This document shows, piece after piece, positions 34,777-45,500 of a stretch of DNA of 64,000 nt. The notes under the pieces were generated by a model. That model had not been told where the DNA came from and did no database searches. It saw only the letters and a program-made list of their open reading frames with translations. The translations under genes were made by a program, and so were the position numbers. This stretch comes from Euleptes europaea (lineage: Eukaryota > Chordata > Lepidosauria > Squamata > Sphaerodactylidae): positions 694,501 through 758,500 of the forward strand of contig NC_079332.1 in NCBI RefSeq assembly GCF_029931775.1, written 5' to 3'. Every line of letters starts with the position of its first letter. Positions within the stretch are counted from its first letter, which is position 1.

Positions 34777-36239
34777 TTAAAAACCTGGTCATAAAAACCA
34801 CCCTATCCCCAACCCAAACTGCTCAGGTTTTTTGTGCCGCCGGTCTTCCATTTCAGCCCCTTTCACAGATTTCACTGGCAACAGAGCTTCCACATAGTGC
34901 ACCTTTGCACCAAGTAACCTCTGGATCTGGAAACGGACCAGGGCCCTGATTTCAAAGGCGCGGGACAATTTGGGTGGCGAAAGGGTGGCAAAATGTGTAT
35001 ACCTGAGGCATCAGCTTCCACAATACTTTCTACACTTGGGTTGCAACTCTTTTTGGCAAAGATTTGGGTTTGAGGAAAAACGTCTTAAGGATTAAAACAA
35101 TCCATGCAGAGCAAGGAGAGAGGAGCTGAATGGCTTTGTAGAAATTCCACGTGATCCCTGGAAGCACCTCCACATTTATAATACTCTCTTCTAATCATGA
35201 GGACTAGATACTTGTGTCTTTTGTTCAAATGAAGCCAGAACAATGCACCACTGCTCCTCTGCCCAAATGGGAAAGTTCTAGGCATCGTGATCACGTGGGT
35301 TTCCAGGTACCAACCAGGATCCAAAGAACAGCGAAATCAGTTCTGGAGTTAATGATGGGAAAGGCGGGTGGAGAGGGAGCTTCCTGAAACCTCATTTTGG
35401 TATGCGTCCATTTGACTTCCGAAAGTTGATCTTACAATCTTACAAATAAAACTGCACAGAGGGGGAGCCGTTCTCTTTTTAAAACACATCATGAAACAGG
35501 TTACCGCAACAACGACTTAGAAAAATATTATTGTTAAAAAAAGGTCTGCGGCAGATGAGATTTGCAGGGCCGATAAAAATTTCTACTCATTCTCCAGCGT
35601 CCCTAAAAATATAAATTAACTCCCGTCCGATTTAAAATTGGCAAGAAAATGCTTTCAAAAAGGCAAGTGAGGGTGGAGGTTAGTCGTTGTGGAGAGGAAC
35701 GGCGGGGAGAGGAATCCCAAGAAGAAGCAGAAGGGCGTTCCACCCAGCTTTCCAGTTTAACCAACTAGATCCCTCTCTTGCTTCAGAGCCGAGAGGGCAC
35801 CGTTCATCCGACTTCACTCCCCTCAAATTGTAAAAAAACAACATCCCAGGAGGCAAAGAAGGAAAGGGTAGATTGAAGATTTCCCTCTGGCAGGCCAAGA
35901 AATTCCGTCTCTGCCACCCTTGTTTCAGAGACCCTAACACCTCCTGGCTTGTTAGGAAGAGCCTCTGCCAGCCCTCCGTTAGGTGAGCACAGTGCCAACA
36001 TCACATCACAACCGCGGTGCGCAACCTTCCACACGCAGTGACTAGAGCATGCCAGTGTGGGGGAGGTGAGTTTGAAAACCCGTCAGGCACAGAAATCCGA
36101 GTCTGGCCTAGGAACACATCTTCCAGGATCGATTCTGAGGAAGGCAGGGGTTACAAACAAGGAGAGGGGTTGGCACCAGGTACGGTTTGGCGAAAAGGGA
36201 CTGCTTCGGCTGCACAGAATGCGAGGGGATCCCGGCGCC

Positions 36240-39200
36240 TCACTCCAAGGCCCACTCCGCCAACCACTGCTCACACGCGGCATGCGGCTCTTCCGTTTCC
36301 AAGCGCGGGATCTCGGGGCCTGGCTTTTCCCACAAGCCGCCCTGCCTTTCTTCCTCCGCCGTGCGGACGCTCGACTCTTTCAGCTCCTGGATCACCTCGT
36401 CCAGCTGACGCATCGCCCGCTGCGGGACCCAGTGGCTGTCCAGGGTGGGGATGAACGGGTCCGGGGCACTCACCTCGATGAGCTCCTTGTCGGTGGGGAT
36501 CCGCAAGTAATAGGCGTGCAGCATCATCCGGTAAGGGCCCCCGTCCTGCTTATGGCTGTAAGTGAAGTCACCGACAATCGGGTGCCCGACGGCGCTGCAG
36601 TGGACACGGAGCTGGTGCGTCCTTCCTGCAGAGGAAGAGGGACACCTGTTCTCACAACCGACATAGCGACTGAAACATTCGTATCTGGATTAATTTTGAA
36701 ATCACCAATGCTAGCAGCTGAATGAATGAATGAAGTTCTTATTTGTGGTCAAAGACCAATAAATGCACACTGTATGTAACAATCCTACAGCCTTTCAAAT
36801 AAAACAGGACATAAAAATGCATCAAAATTAAAATCAAATTACCGCATAGTAATTTAACTATTGTCTCTTTCCTATAAACAAAACAGCCATCAGGTTTCTC
36901 CACTTATGAAATCCAGTAATTTAAGTTCAACTTTATCTGCATCTTTGCTTTTTAATTTACTACGTACTTTAATCTGGCAGCTAAAACATGATAAAACTCA
37001 CGCACTCGTTCAAATTAAATACTTCTAAGAATTTCCATTTGAAGTAAACATGCTCTTTTTTCTCTTCTGTGATGTATCAACCATAAAAACAAATTACATT
37101 TGGGTGAGAATCCATCTTAGCCTGTGATCCTACTCATGCCTACCTGGGTCCATTGCAGAAAGTAAGACTGACTTCTGAGTAAAAAGAAGAACGCTTTTCT
37201 TGAGGCATCAGAAGGCCCGAGATTATTTATTTACTTACTGCATTTATACCCCGCCTTTCTCCCCAGTGGAGACCCAAAGTAACTTACACAGACCTCTCCT
37301 ACACTTCATCCTCACAACCCCCGTTAGAGGCGAAATGACAGAGGGCTGACCTCTGCGGGAAAGGCTGGGTTGGCTAGCAGCTAGGAGCTAAAGGCTTGGA
37401 ACTGCAGGAAAGGTATCAGCAAGGATTTGGGGAGGGAGGCATCATTACCAGTAAGGGGCTGCAGAATCACTTTGGTCACAGGGTCTCCGCTGTACAGCCC
37501 GTGCTCCAGCACGATCAGCTCAGACTGGCAAGGCTTGGGGTTTTCACAACCTGTTACAACAAATTAGGGAAAGGACAATGTTCTGCGTGCGGCCAGCCTT
37601 TCCCTCAAATATTTCAAAGCTATTCGCAGGCTGCCAACTGAGCTTGGCCTCTGCGCTCAGATCTCACCTGCAGCTCAGAGACGTCCGACACAGCTGGTAA
37701 GACCACTCGGAAGAGGCGAGTGGAGAATCAGGGCCTCACACCGCACACCACCAAAAGGGGCCAGACCCACAACTGGAGACATGGCTGTCTGCACAAACCC
37801 CCTCTGGTGACTGAGAACCAGAATAATTCAGTATAAGGCAGCCGTGTTGGTCTGCAGAGGGAAAACTTGATTTGAGTCCAGTAGCACCTTAGATGACAAC
37901 AAGATTTTCAGCTTTCGAGAGGCAAAGCTCCCTTTGCCAGGTAACATTAGGTCCATTGAGATTATGTTCTGAAGGGAGCTTTGACACTCAAAAGCTCATA
38001 TCTTGAAAATCTTGAACACATGAAGCTGCCTCATACTGAACCAGACCCTTGGTCCATCAAAGTCAGCATTGTCTACTCAGACCGTCAGCAGCTCTCCAGG
38101 GTCTCAGGCAAGTGGTCTTTCACATCACCTACCTGCCTGGTCCCTTTAACTGGAGATGCCGGGGATTGAACCTGGGACCTCCTGCATGCCAAGCAGATGC
38201 TCTACCTCTGAGCCACAGTCACACTGAACACATGAAGCTGCCTTATACTTAATCAGACCCTCGGTCCATCAAAGTCAGTATTGTCTGCTCAGATGGGCAG
38301 CTGCTCTCCTGGGTCTCAGGCAGAGGTCTTTCACATCACCTACTTGCCTGGTCTCTTTAACTGGGGATTGAACCTGGGACTTTCTGCATGCCGAGCAGAG
38401 TCCCTCCCCTCTAAGATGCTACTGGACTCGAATCTAACAAGATGTCGATGCCAGCCTAGAAAAGCACCCAGGAAGTCCGGGGGGTGGGGAGTCTTACCCT
38501 CTGTCCCTTCAATACACATCATGTGTGTGAGTCCCTCCGTCGTATTCTTCCCAATGGCATAGCGGATCGACATCCTCGGTTCTTGAGCGTGGCCCCTCAC
38601 CTGCCAAGCAGAAGAGAAATGTCTGCGGGAGCAGCCTGAAGCATGACACAAAATACCAACCCCCTTTTCTCGTTTGTCAAATGGAAACAATCAGCATGAG
38701 GCACGTTCCGCGCATCTGGAAAAAATGCTACACAAGAAGGCAAACCGGTACATATCTCAGTTTCCCGAGCACTAAATTTTTAAAATCTCTTTGTTCTAAG
38801 CAAGTTTCTAGACCTCGTGGTTAGCAGGAGCCCGAAGCTGCAAAGGAAAGCTGCACCACAGCCCTTCCAAGACTCAAGCGCTCAGCAAATAAGTTTTCCT
38901 TCCCAGGCTGCAGAACAGTGCAGCTTCTCAGAACCAGGTTGGATTAATCCCTTTGCTTTCACAGAGGCTGGGAAAATCCGCTTCCTGTTTTGGGGCCTGG
39001 AAGGATGACATTTGCAGCTGATTAGGCCTGTCTTCTGGAGAGATTCTGCGTCTGCCAAGACTCTCCACCCTCATTGTCTCTCACAGCCCGGGAAGGACTG
39101 CTTAGAGTGCTTAATATTCTGCTTTTACTGAGGGCCGTCCTAGATTCATGCACACAGGTGTCTACTCTGGACAGGGCTGCTAAACCTCTGGTTGCAGGAG

Positions 39201-40993
39201 GATGAGAGGAAAGTTAAATATATGGCAGAGATTGCTGGAGGATTGGGAGGGGAGGGAGAAACACATATAACTGCTCTGTGTGCGCTGTCGCTCCATCAAC
39301 CCCTAGCCATATTCAGAGTGGCCAAGAGACAGAAGTGCCTACATGCCTACAGAAAAGCTCAAGGAAGAGAGGTCGCCAGGCGCCTGCGGTCTTCTGCAGC
39401 TCTGGTACTGGAGACCCATTCGGAGAGACGCCATCTGCTTCTAGACACAGCACGAGGAGAACTGTTTGCTGGGATTCAGATGTGCCATTGACAAGGTTAA
39501 CAAATTACCTTCCCAGCGGTCTGAGAAATACCGAGGGATGGATGGGGAGGGGGAATGTACTCTGCTTTCAGCTGATAGAAAGGACAGAATCATAAGAATC
39601 ACAGAGTTGGAAGGGACAACCAGGGTCATCTAGTCCAACCCCCTGCACAATGCAGGAAATTCACAACTACCTCCCACCTTAAACACACCCAGCGCCCAGA
39701 AGATGTTCAAGATGGCCTTCCTCTCATGATCTACCTAAGGTCATAGAATCAGCATTGCTGGCAGATGGCCATCTAGCCTCTGCTTAAAAACCTCCAGGGG
39801 AGGAGAGCTCACCACCTCCCGAGGAAGCCTCTTCCACTGAGGAACCGCTCTCACTGTCAAGAAATTCTTCCTAATGTCTAGACGGAAACTCTTTGGATTT
39901 ATTGGTTCTTGTGGGTTATCCGGGCTGTGTAACCGTGGTCTTGGTATTTTCTTTCCTGACGTTTCGCCAGCAGCTGTGGCAGGCATCTTCAGAGGAGTAA
40001 CACTGAAGGACAGTGTTACTCCTCTGAAGATGCCTGCCACAGCTGCTGGCGAAACGTCAGGAAAGAAAATACCAAGACCACGGTTACATAGCCCAGATAA
40101 CCCACAAGGACCAATGAACTCTGACCGTGAAAGCCTTCAACAATATCTTTGGATTTAATTTCAACCCGTTGGTTCTGGTCCGACCTTCTGGGGCAACAGA
40201 AAACAACTCAGAATGGTGCCAGCAGTATTTTTTAACCAGTTTCGTGGCTACAAAACAGACCTATGCCGGGGCTTACCAGGGCAAGGTAGGCCTTGGTCAC
40301 CATCCGTTCCTTGAAACACTTGTAGGCGCTGCCAGCGGCGGCTTTGTTGAGAGCCACGCAGAGGGCCCCGCTGGTGGAGAAGTCCAGCTGGTGGCAGAAC
40401 CTGGAGGAGAGAGAGATTATATTGTTGCTTCAGGGTGACTAGCAGCAACGCGCATCTGCTTTCTGACTCTGCCCTTCTCTATAACCCTCAGCAGTACACA
40501 GTAGCGCAAAAGCCCCTGGCCAACCTGGATACAATCCCACACGACTCCTTTTTTGTTAAAATGACAATAATTCTTGGTTGTTGTGTTTTCCACCCCCACT
40601 GTTTGCTTTAAATTGCAAAGTACTTTGCATTCTTCAGCTTGCGAATTCCCACAACATCCCTGTGAGGTAGGCCATTGGAATCGCCATAGGACAGAAGCTT
40701 GTGAGTGTCTGAAAGTTGAAGCAATGACTCAGGGTGGTCTCAGCTGAGCCACAATGGGACCCCGGACCTCCCCAGATTCCTATAAAAGGCTTTCTTGTCG
40801 CCGTCACTCACCGGAAGCCATAGTAGGTGTCCGGGTCAGCCAGTTCCGGGAATCGGTACCTGAGCTGGCTCTGCAGGGTGAGCTTCTCGTACCACATCTT
40901 GCTGTCGATGCGGACGTCCCAGTGCTTGTTGACCACGATGAAGTCCGAGCTCTGGTATAGGATGGACAGGTTGTCGAGGCTGACTGGCTCCAT
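36240..40993 (-). CDS. RPUSD1: RNA pseudouridine synthase domain-containing protein 1
   Basis: RPUSD1 belongs to the RluA family, which turns uridine into pseudouridine in RNA. Five coding exons, 40993-40812, 40400-40277, 38600-38498, 37550-37449 and 36625-36240, join in phase to 897 bp (298 aa; human is about 312). The start [13 protein letters not shown] matches the human start. The catalytic motif HQLDFSTSG puts the nucleophilic Asp near residue 67. The family motif GRTHQLRVH is near residue 171. The C-terminus ends [11 protein letters not shown], as in human. A splice acceptor lies just before the ATG, which implies a non-coding first exon, probably in the CpG island at 41.9-42.3 kb. Introns hold SINE trains and hairpin elements. 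The 3' UTR may reach a minus-strand poly(A) signal near 33510, which would make it about 2.7 kb long and include a SINE. Confidence 0.95.
37222..37325. repeat. Old interspersed repeat tail
   Basis: GCATTTATACCCCGCC and AGTAACTTACA followed by a CATCCTCACAAC motif, similar to 25736-25860. RPUSD1 intron. Confidence 0.4.
38014..38219 (-). repeat. tRNA-derived SINE (TGGCTCAGTGG type), pair member 1
   Basis: Complete copy inside the palindromic element. Confidence 0.85.
38226..38410 (-). repeat. tRNA-derived SINE, pair member 2
   Basis: Second head-to-tail copy; its head is shortened. Confidence 0.8.
39586..40210 (-). repeat. CR1 LINE 3' end split by a hairpin element
   Basis: CR1 runs 39586-39901 and resumes at 40146 with the same 12 bases TCTTTGGATTTA, then CAACCCGTTGGTTCTGG. 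Confidence 0.9.
39902..40145. mobile_element. Near-perfect hairpin element, Penelope-like or foldback
   Basis: Arms 39902-40005 and 40011-40114 are inverted copies with about three differences, and the loop is five bases. A tail with CTGACCGTGAAAGCC follows. The insertion is flanked by the 12-bp duplication TCTTTGGATTTA. The arm holds CTGAAGATGCC and GGCGAAACGTC, resembling a hammerhead ribozyme core of the kind reported from Penelope-like elements. Confidence 0.7.
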
Positions 40994-41346
40994 AGCGGCA
41001 GGCCCTTGGAGGAGGGAGAAAGGCGGGGGATTCGTTTCCAAAGGCCTAGGAGGGACTCACCCTCGCCTCTGCTGCAGGAGGCCTTCGGGAGAAGATGTTT
41101 TGGGCCAGGTTGATTCCGTGGGGACAGGACAGAACTCTGCACATGTCCAGTGGCACAGTTATCACGGCACGCGTGCTGGGGCTCAGCTCAGCCCCAGCCT
41201 TCCAAACGCAGCCTTCTGGCCACAGAGGGAAAGGAGATGGGGCAGAAATATTTTTAAGAATAAAGCAAGCAGGACTATGCTGAATGGATCACCGAGGAAC
41301 GGATCACCGAGGGCCAGTCAAGCGAAAGACACATTAAGAGAGGGAA

Positions 41347-41564
41347 CATGAACACATACTTATACTGAATCAGACCCTTTAGCCCATCCAAGTAAGTCTT
41401 GTCTACTCTGACCGGCAGCAGCTCTCCAGGGTCTCAGGCAGAAAAGGGTCTTTCCCATCATCTCCTTGCCTGGTTCCTGTAACTGGAGATGCCACTGGGG
41501 ATTGAACCTGGGACCCTTCTGCGTGCCAAGCAGAGGCTCTGCCACTGAGCCACGGCCCCTCCTC
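41347..41564 (-). repeat. tRNA-derived SINE (TGGCTCAGTGG type), train member 1
   Basis: First of three head-to-tail copies just upstream of RPUSD1. Confidence 0.85.
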
Positions 41565-41567
41565 TAA

Positions 41568-41770
41568 CACATGAAGATGCCTTATGCTGAACCAGACCCT
41601 TTGAGGGTCCATCCAAGTCAGTATTGTCTACTCTGACCGGCAGCGGCTCTCCAGGGTCTCAGGACAGAGGTCCTTCGCATCACCTACTTGCCTGGTCTCT
41701 TTAACTGGGGACTGAACCTGGGACCTTCTGCATGCCAAGCAGATGCTCTACCACGGAGCCACGGCCCCTC
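41568..41770 (-). repeat. tRNA-derived SINE, train member 2
   Basis: Second copy, complete. Confidence 0.85.
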
Positions 41771-41775
41771 TCCAT

Positions 41776-41871
41776 GGCTCTCCAGGGTCTCAGGCACAGA
41801 GGTCTTTCCCATCACCTCCTTGCCTGGTTCCTCTAACTGGAGATGCCACTGGGGACTGAACCTGGGACCTC
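41776..41871 (-). repeat. tRNA-derived SINE, train member 3, partial
   Basis: Only the middle, up to the B box; it ends at the edge of the CpG island. Confidence 0.75.
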
Positions 41872-41879
41872 AAGTCAGC

Positions 41880-42260
41880 CAGCGCCGTGCGTAAAAAGGG
41901 CCCCCCCGAAAAGCAGACCGGCCAGCCGGAAAGGGCGCCCCATCTACGGCCCCATCCCGGGGGGGGGGGAGTTTTGCAAAACTGGCGACCCGAGGCCGCC
42001 GCCCCCCAAATGCACGCGCGTGCACGCGCCGCGCCCCCGCTCCCGGAGCCCGAAGGACCGGACGCCCACCTGCAACTTTCTGCAAAGGCGCAGCAGCCCA
42101 GCCCGGCCGGCCGTGGAAAGGTGCGCGCGCGCGCCCCCGCCCGATCGCTCGGGCCTGGAGAGGCGCGCGCGCGCCCCCGTCCCACCAGGGCTCCGCAGGG
42201 AGCGAGCCGCTCACCCGGAAGAGGAACGGGGGCGCGCACGCCCTGCAGCGCGCGGGTATT
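41880..42260. promoter_or_regulatory. CpG island, likely bidirectional RPUSD1/CHTF18 promoter
   Basis: About 380 bp are very rich in C, G and CpG, with several GCGCGC runs, unlike the sequence around. The island lies between the divergent RPUSD1 ATG (40993, minus) and CHTF18 ATG (42531, plus). RPUSD1 has a splice acceptor right before its ATG, so its first exon should start here. No TATA box is evident, as is usual for housekeeping CpG promoters. Confidence 0.75.
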
Positions 42261-42325
42261 TTGCAAACGGCGGAGAGGGGGAAAGGAAAAGGGGACCCTG
42301 GTGCATCGTGAGACGTCGCAGTCGC

Positions 42326-42428
42326 AATTAAAAAAAAACATGTGAGTTTTATTTTCTTTTTTGCACGTGTTTAAATGACTTTAAACACGCGCAAAGAAAA
42401 GAAAATAAAATTCACATTTTTTTAAATT
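42326..42428. repeat. Inverted repeat between CpG island and CHTF18 start
   Basis: Two arms of about 50 bp, AT-rich with a CACGTG-like core (GCACGTGTTTAAA against TTTAAACACGCGC), face each other across a 4-base loop TGAC at 42376-42379. Only a few mismatches and small gaps interrupt the stem. It ends about 100 bp before the CHTF18 ATG, in the promoter or 5' UTR. Confidence 0.8.
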
Positions 42429-42530
42429 GCAAAAAAAAAATTAATTGCAATAAAAGCAAAAACAAAAAACGGCGAGGAGGAGAAAAGAAGAGCCTCGTTT
42501 CCTTCCTGGTTAGTTTCCTGCAACCCTATT

Positions 42531-45500
42531 ATGGAAGATGAGGAGCCCGAGCTGTACGGCGTCGAGGAGGAATTCGACCAGCAGTTTGCAGACGAGCTGG
42601 AAGTCCTGGCCGAGCTGGAAGGTAGGGAGGCCGGCCCCACGGGCACACACACCTGGGGAGCTGCCTTAGCCTGAACCAGACCCCCCCCCAGGTCCATCAA
42701 GGTCCGTATTGTCTGCTCAGCATCTCTCCAGGGTCTCAGGCACGGAGGTCTTTCCCATCACCTCCTTGCCCGGTCCCTTTCACTGGAGATGCTGCCGGGG
42801 ACTGAACCTGGGACCTTCTGCATGCCAAGCAGAGGCTCTGCCACTGAGCCACGGCCCTTCCAGGTGGGGGCATGGGGATGACGGGGATCACTTCCCCCCG
42901 CAGAGGTCGCCTTTAAAAATGGTGTTGGACAAATCCATACGAGATCGCAGAGTGGAAACGCCATGTACGGAGGCAGTGTACCTTTGAAAACCCAAGCTGG
43001 GGGGCAACCGTAAAATCAAAGTGTTGGCCTCTGTGCCCTACTTGCAGCCCTCCCAGTGGGCACCGGGCTGGCCCATCTGGATAAGACGCATTTGTTCTGC
43101 AAATTTGTTTGCAAGTCTCCCACCAGCGATCATTTCACTGGCTCCTCCCCTGCAGAGCGGGCCCCGGCTCCGTCCCAAAGAGTCTCGGAATTCCGAAACC
43201 AGAAGAAAAGGACGTTTGAAGAGGCTCTCGCCGCCGGGGATCTGGGGAAGGGCGCCATGGCTCCGCCTGGCCAGCCGTGCCTAGAAAAGGATTCTTGTGG
43301 CCAGGCCTTCCCCGACGAGACCGGGGACCATGCCGGTCTGGAACCAGGAGGTGTCCCCGCGTTCAACGGGACGGAGGATGGTTCTGGGGCTCTGCTTCTC
43401 CAGGAGGATGAGGCGACTCAGAGTAAGTTTGCAATCCATGCATTTCTGTTTGGGAGGCTGAAGGTGAGCAGCGCTTGACTCCCTGGGAGCTTCTTCCGAA
43501 CAATCCTGCGTCCTCTGAATGCGCTATATAAAGACCCAGGTGTTTTTTAATCAGCCTCACAAGTTTGCTTTGGTGCAAAAGAGGCAGCCGGCTTAAGCCC
43601 CCACCTTAAGTTCCCACTTGGGCAATGGCCTTTGGTATCCGAGTGTTCTGGGGTCATTTACCAGGTGCGGTCAGAGCTGGTAACCCTACGAGTGCTCGCA
43701 GGGTCCCTTCATCCAAAAAAAAGTGTTGGATTGAGGCCCCTGGGTCTTGAAGGTCGGCGGTTTGGCGTCCGCCTTCCTTTTGTGCTGCTTGTTAAGAGCT
43801 TTCCCCTTGGCACCAACAGCTCCCAAGCCAAAGCGACGTCGTCTCGAAGCGGTGAAGAAGCTGGACTTCGGAGTGAAAGAGGAGACGGCCCTTGAAGACG
43901 TTCCAAAGGATGGAATCACCTCACCTCTTTCGTCGGGAGCCTCTTCTGAACTCCAGGAAGCAAGGTGAGCCGTCGGGAGAGGAAAGGACATGGGGCTGTT
44001 CTTTCATTCTCACCACGCGCATCTCCAAATCTTGGGATTAGCCATGCTGGCGCTCTTGAGCAGCATTTATAGTTAAGGACCTAAAATAAATCAGGGCATG
44101 GTGCAAAACTCATAGCATCATCTAGAGTTGCAACGGGCCGCAGGGGCTTCATCAGCTCCTGGACAGGGTTCAGCCAAGCTAGAGAGGAGGGTCTCCTCCC
44201 TGTGCAGTTCTGTGGGCTTTCCAAGAATCTTGGCTTGGGCTCGATCCCGTGTAGCGGGGACAGACTATAGCAACCGTGCAAATCCGCCTGTGTTCCTTGC
44301 CCACCGAAGTGCAAAACGTTCCTAGAATGTCTTCGGAAATCGAGGCTTGCTTTGTGAAATCCAGCAGGCGGGCATTCACCTGGTGCTTTTCTGGGCTTCC
44401 TTTTGAAGGACTCCGAGGCGGGCTATCCTGGATAGCCTGGGAGTGAGTGACATGCTTCCGCTGCGGGCCACAACACCGGGGGAGAGTGCCCCCAAGAAGG
44501 TGCTGAAGCGCCCGCCGGTCCTGGAGGACTACATCAACGTGACCTCCACCGACGGCAGCCGAGTCTTCATGGTCGTGAGAGAGGACTGCTCCTGGACAGG
44601 GACGCAGGTAGCGTTTGCGCAGGGTGTGGGAGCGCAGCTCTCTGAAAACTTTCTTTCTTTTGGAGATCTCTTATTAGCCCAACATCTAAAAAGTGGATTT
44701 CCTTTCCGGTTTCTGCAGCCCTCCGGTTCTCTCAGGTGGAACGGGCAGAGGCCCCTTTATTTATTGGGCGTGCCTTTCTCCTACCTTAAGGAGCAGGTGG
44801 CGGAGGAGGTACGTCTCTTTCCCCTTCCTTGCTTGGTGTCTGGTCCTCTCTCTAAAACAGAGAGAGAGAGAGAGAGGGTATGAGCGTGGTCTCATCCATG
44901 CCTTTTTGAGCACCTTGTTCTTGGCCTTGCTCTATTTTTACATTCCAGCGCCGGAGGCAGATTCGTGAATCTTCACAACGGCTGACGGATATTCTGGACA
45001 GGTGGGCCTTTTAGCATCTTGCTGTCGAGAAAAGGACTTCCGGGCCATCGCGCTTTCCTTCCCCTTCGCCCCAGTGGGAGGCAGCTGGCAGCCAGTGGGC
45101 AAACTCTGGCCCATGGAAGTTGCCGGCTGGTCCTCTGTTCGATCGCTTGCTTGAACAGAAAATGCTCTTGTGCTGGGCATATAGCTGGGGGGCATGCCGT
45201 GATTCCACAAGAGGGTAGGAAACTGACAGAATTCGAAGAATTTGCTAGGTGCCTTGTGGGCTTTTGGGGGCTTTTGACTTTCTGCCTCAGTCGATCTGTG
45301 AAAGGTGCTGTAAGACCCTCTACTCACTCAGCACAAGACCAACTCTTTGGCCAGGGTAGCTGCAGAGAGCAAGCTGATAACATCTCTGCTTTTGCAGCTG
45401 TCTTGAAGATGAGAGATCCAAAACCGAGGCCTCAGAGCCCATGGAAGAAGGTGGAGACGCAGGGGAAGAGGATGAATCGGCTGCGGGGTCCCTGTGGGTC

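Larger units (their letters stand above)
37836..38440. repeat. Palindromic element split by two SINEs
   Basis: The left part has TTGAGTCCAGTAGCACCTTA, AAGATTTTCA and CTTTCGAGAGGCAAAGCTCC. The right part has the inverse, GGAGCTTTGACACTC and AAAATCTTG, then CTAAGATGCTACTGGACTC after the SINEs. Possibly a Penelope-like or foldback remnant. Confidence 0.6.

Noticed and set aside
36716-37060. AT-rich stretch in RPUSD1 intron 4 with AATGAATGAATG and ACCAATAAATGCAC
   Set aside because: It may be an old element tail, but no ends, duplication or family features could be seen.
41843-42345. Overlapping ORFs of 110-180 codons in the CpG island
   Set aside because: Very high GC leaves few stop codons, and several frames on both strands are open at once with low-complexity Arg/Pro/Ala products.
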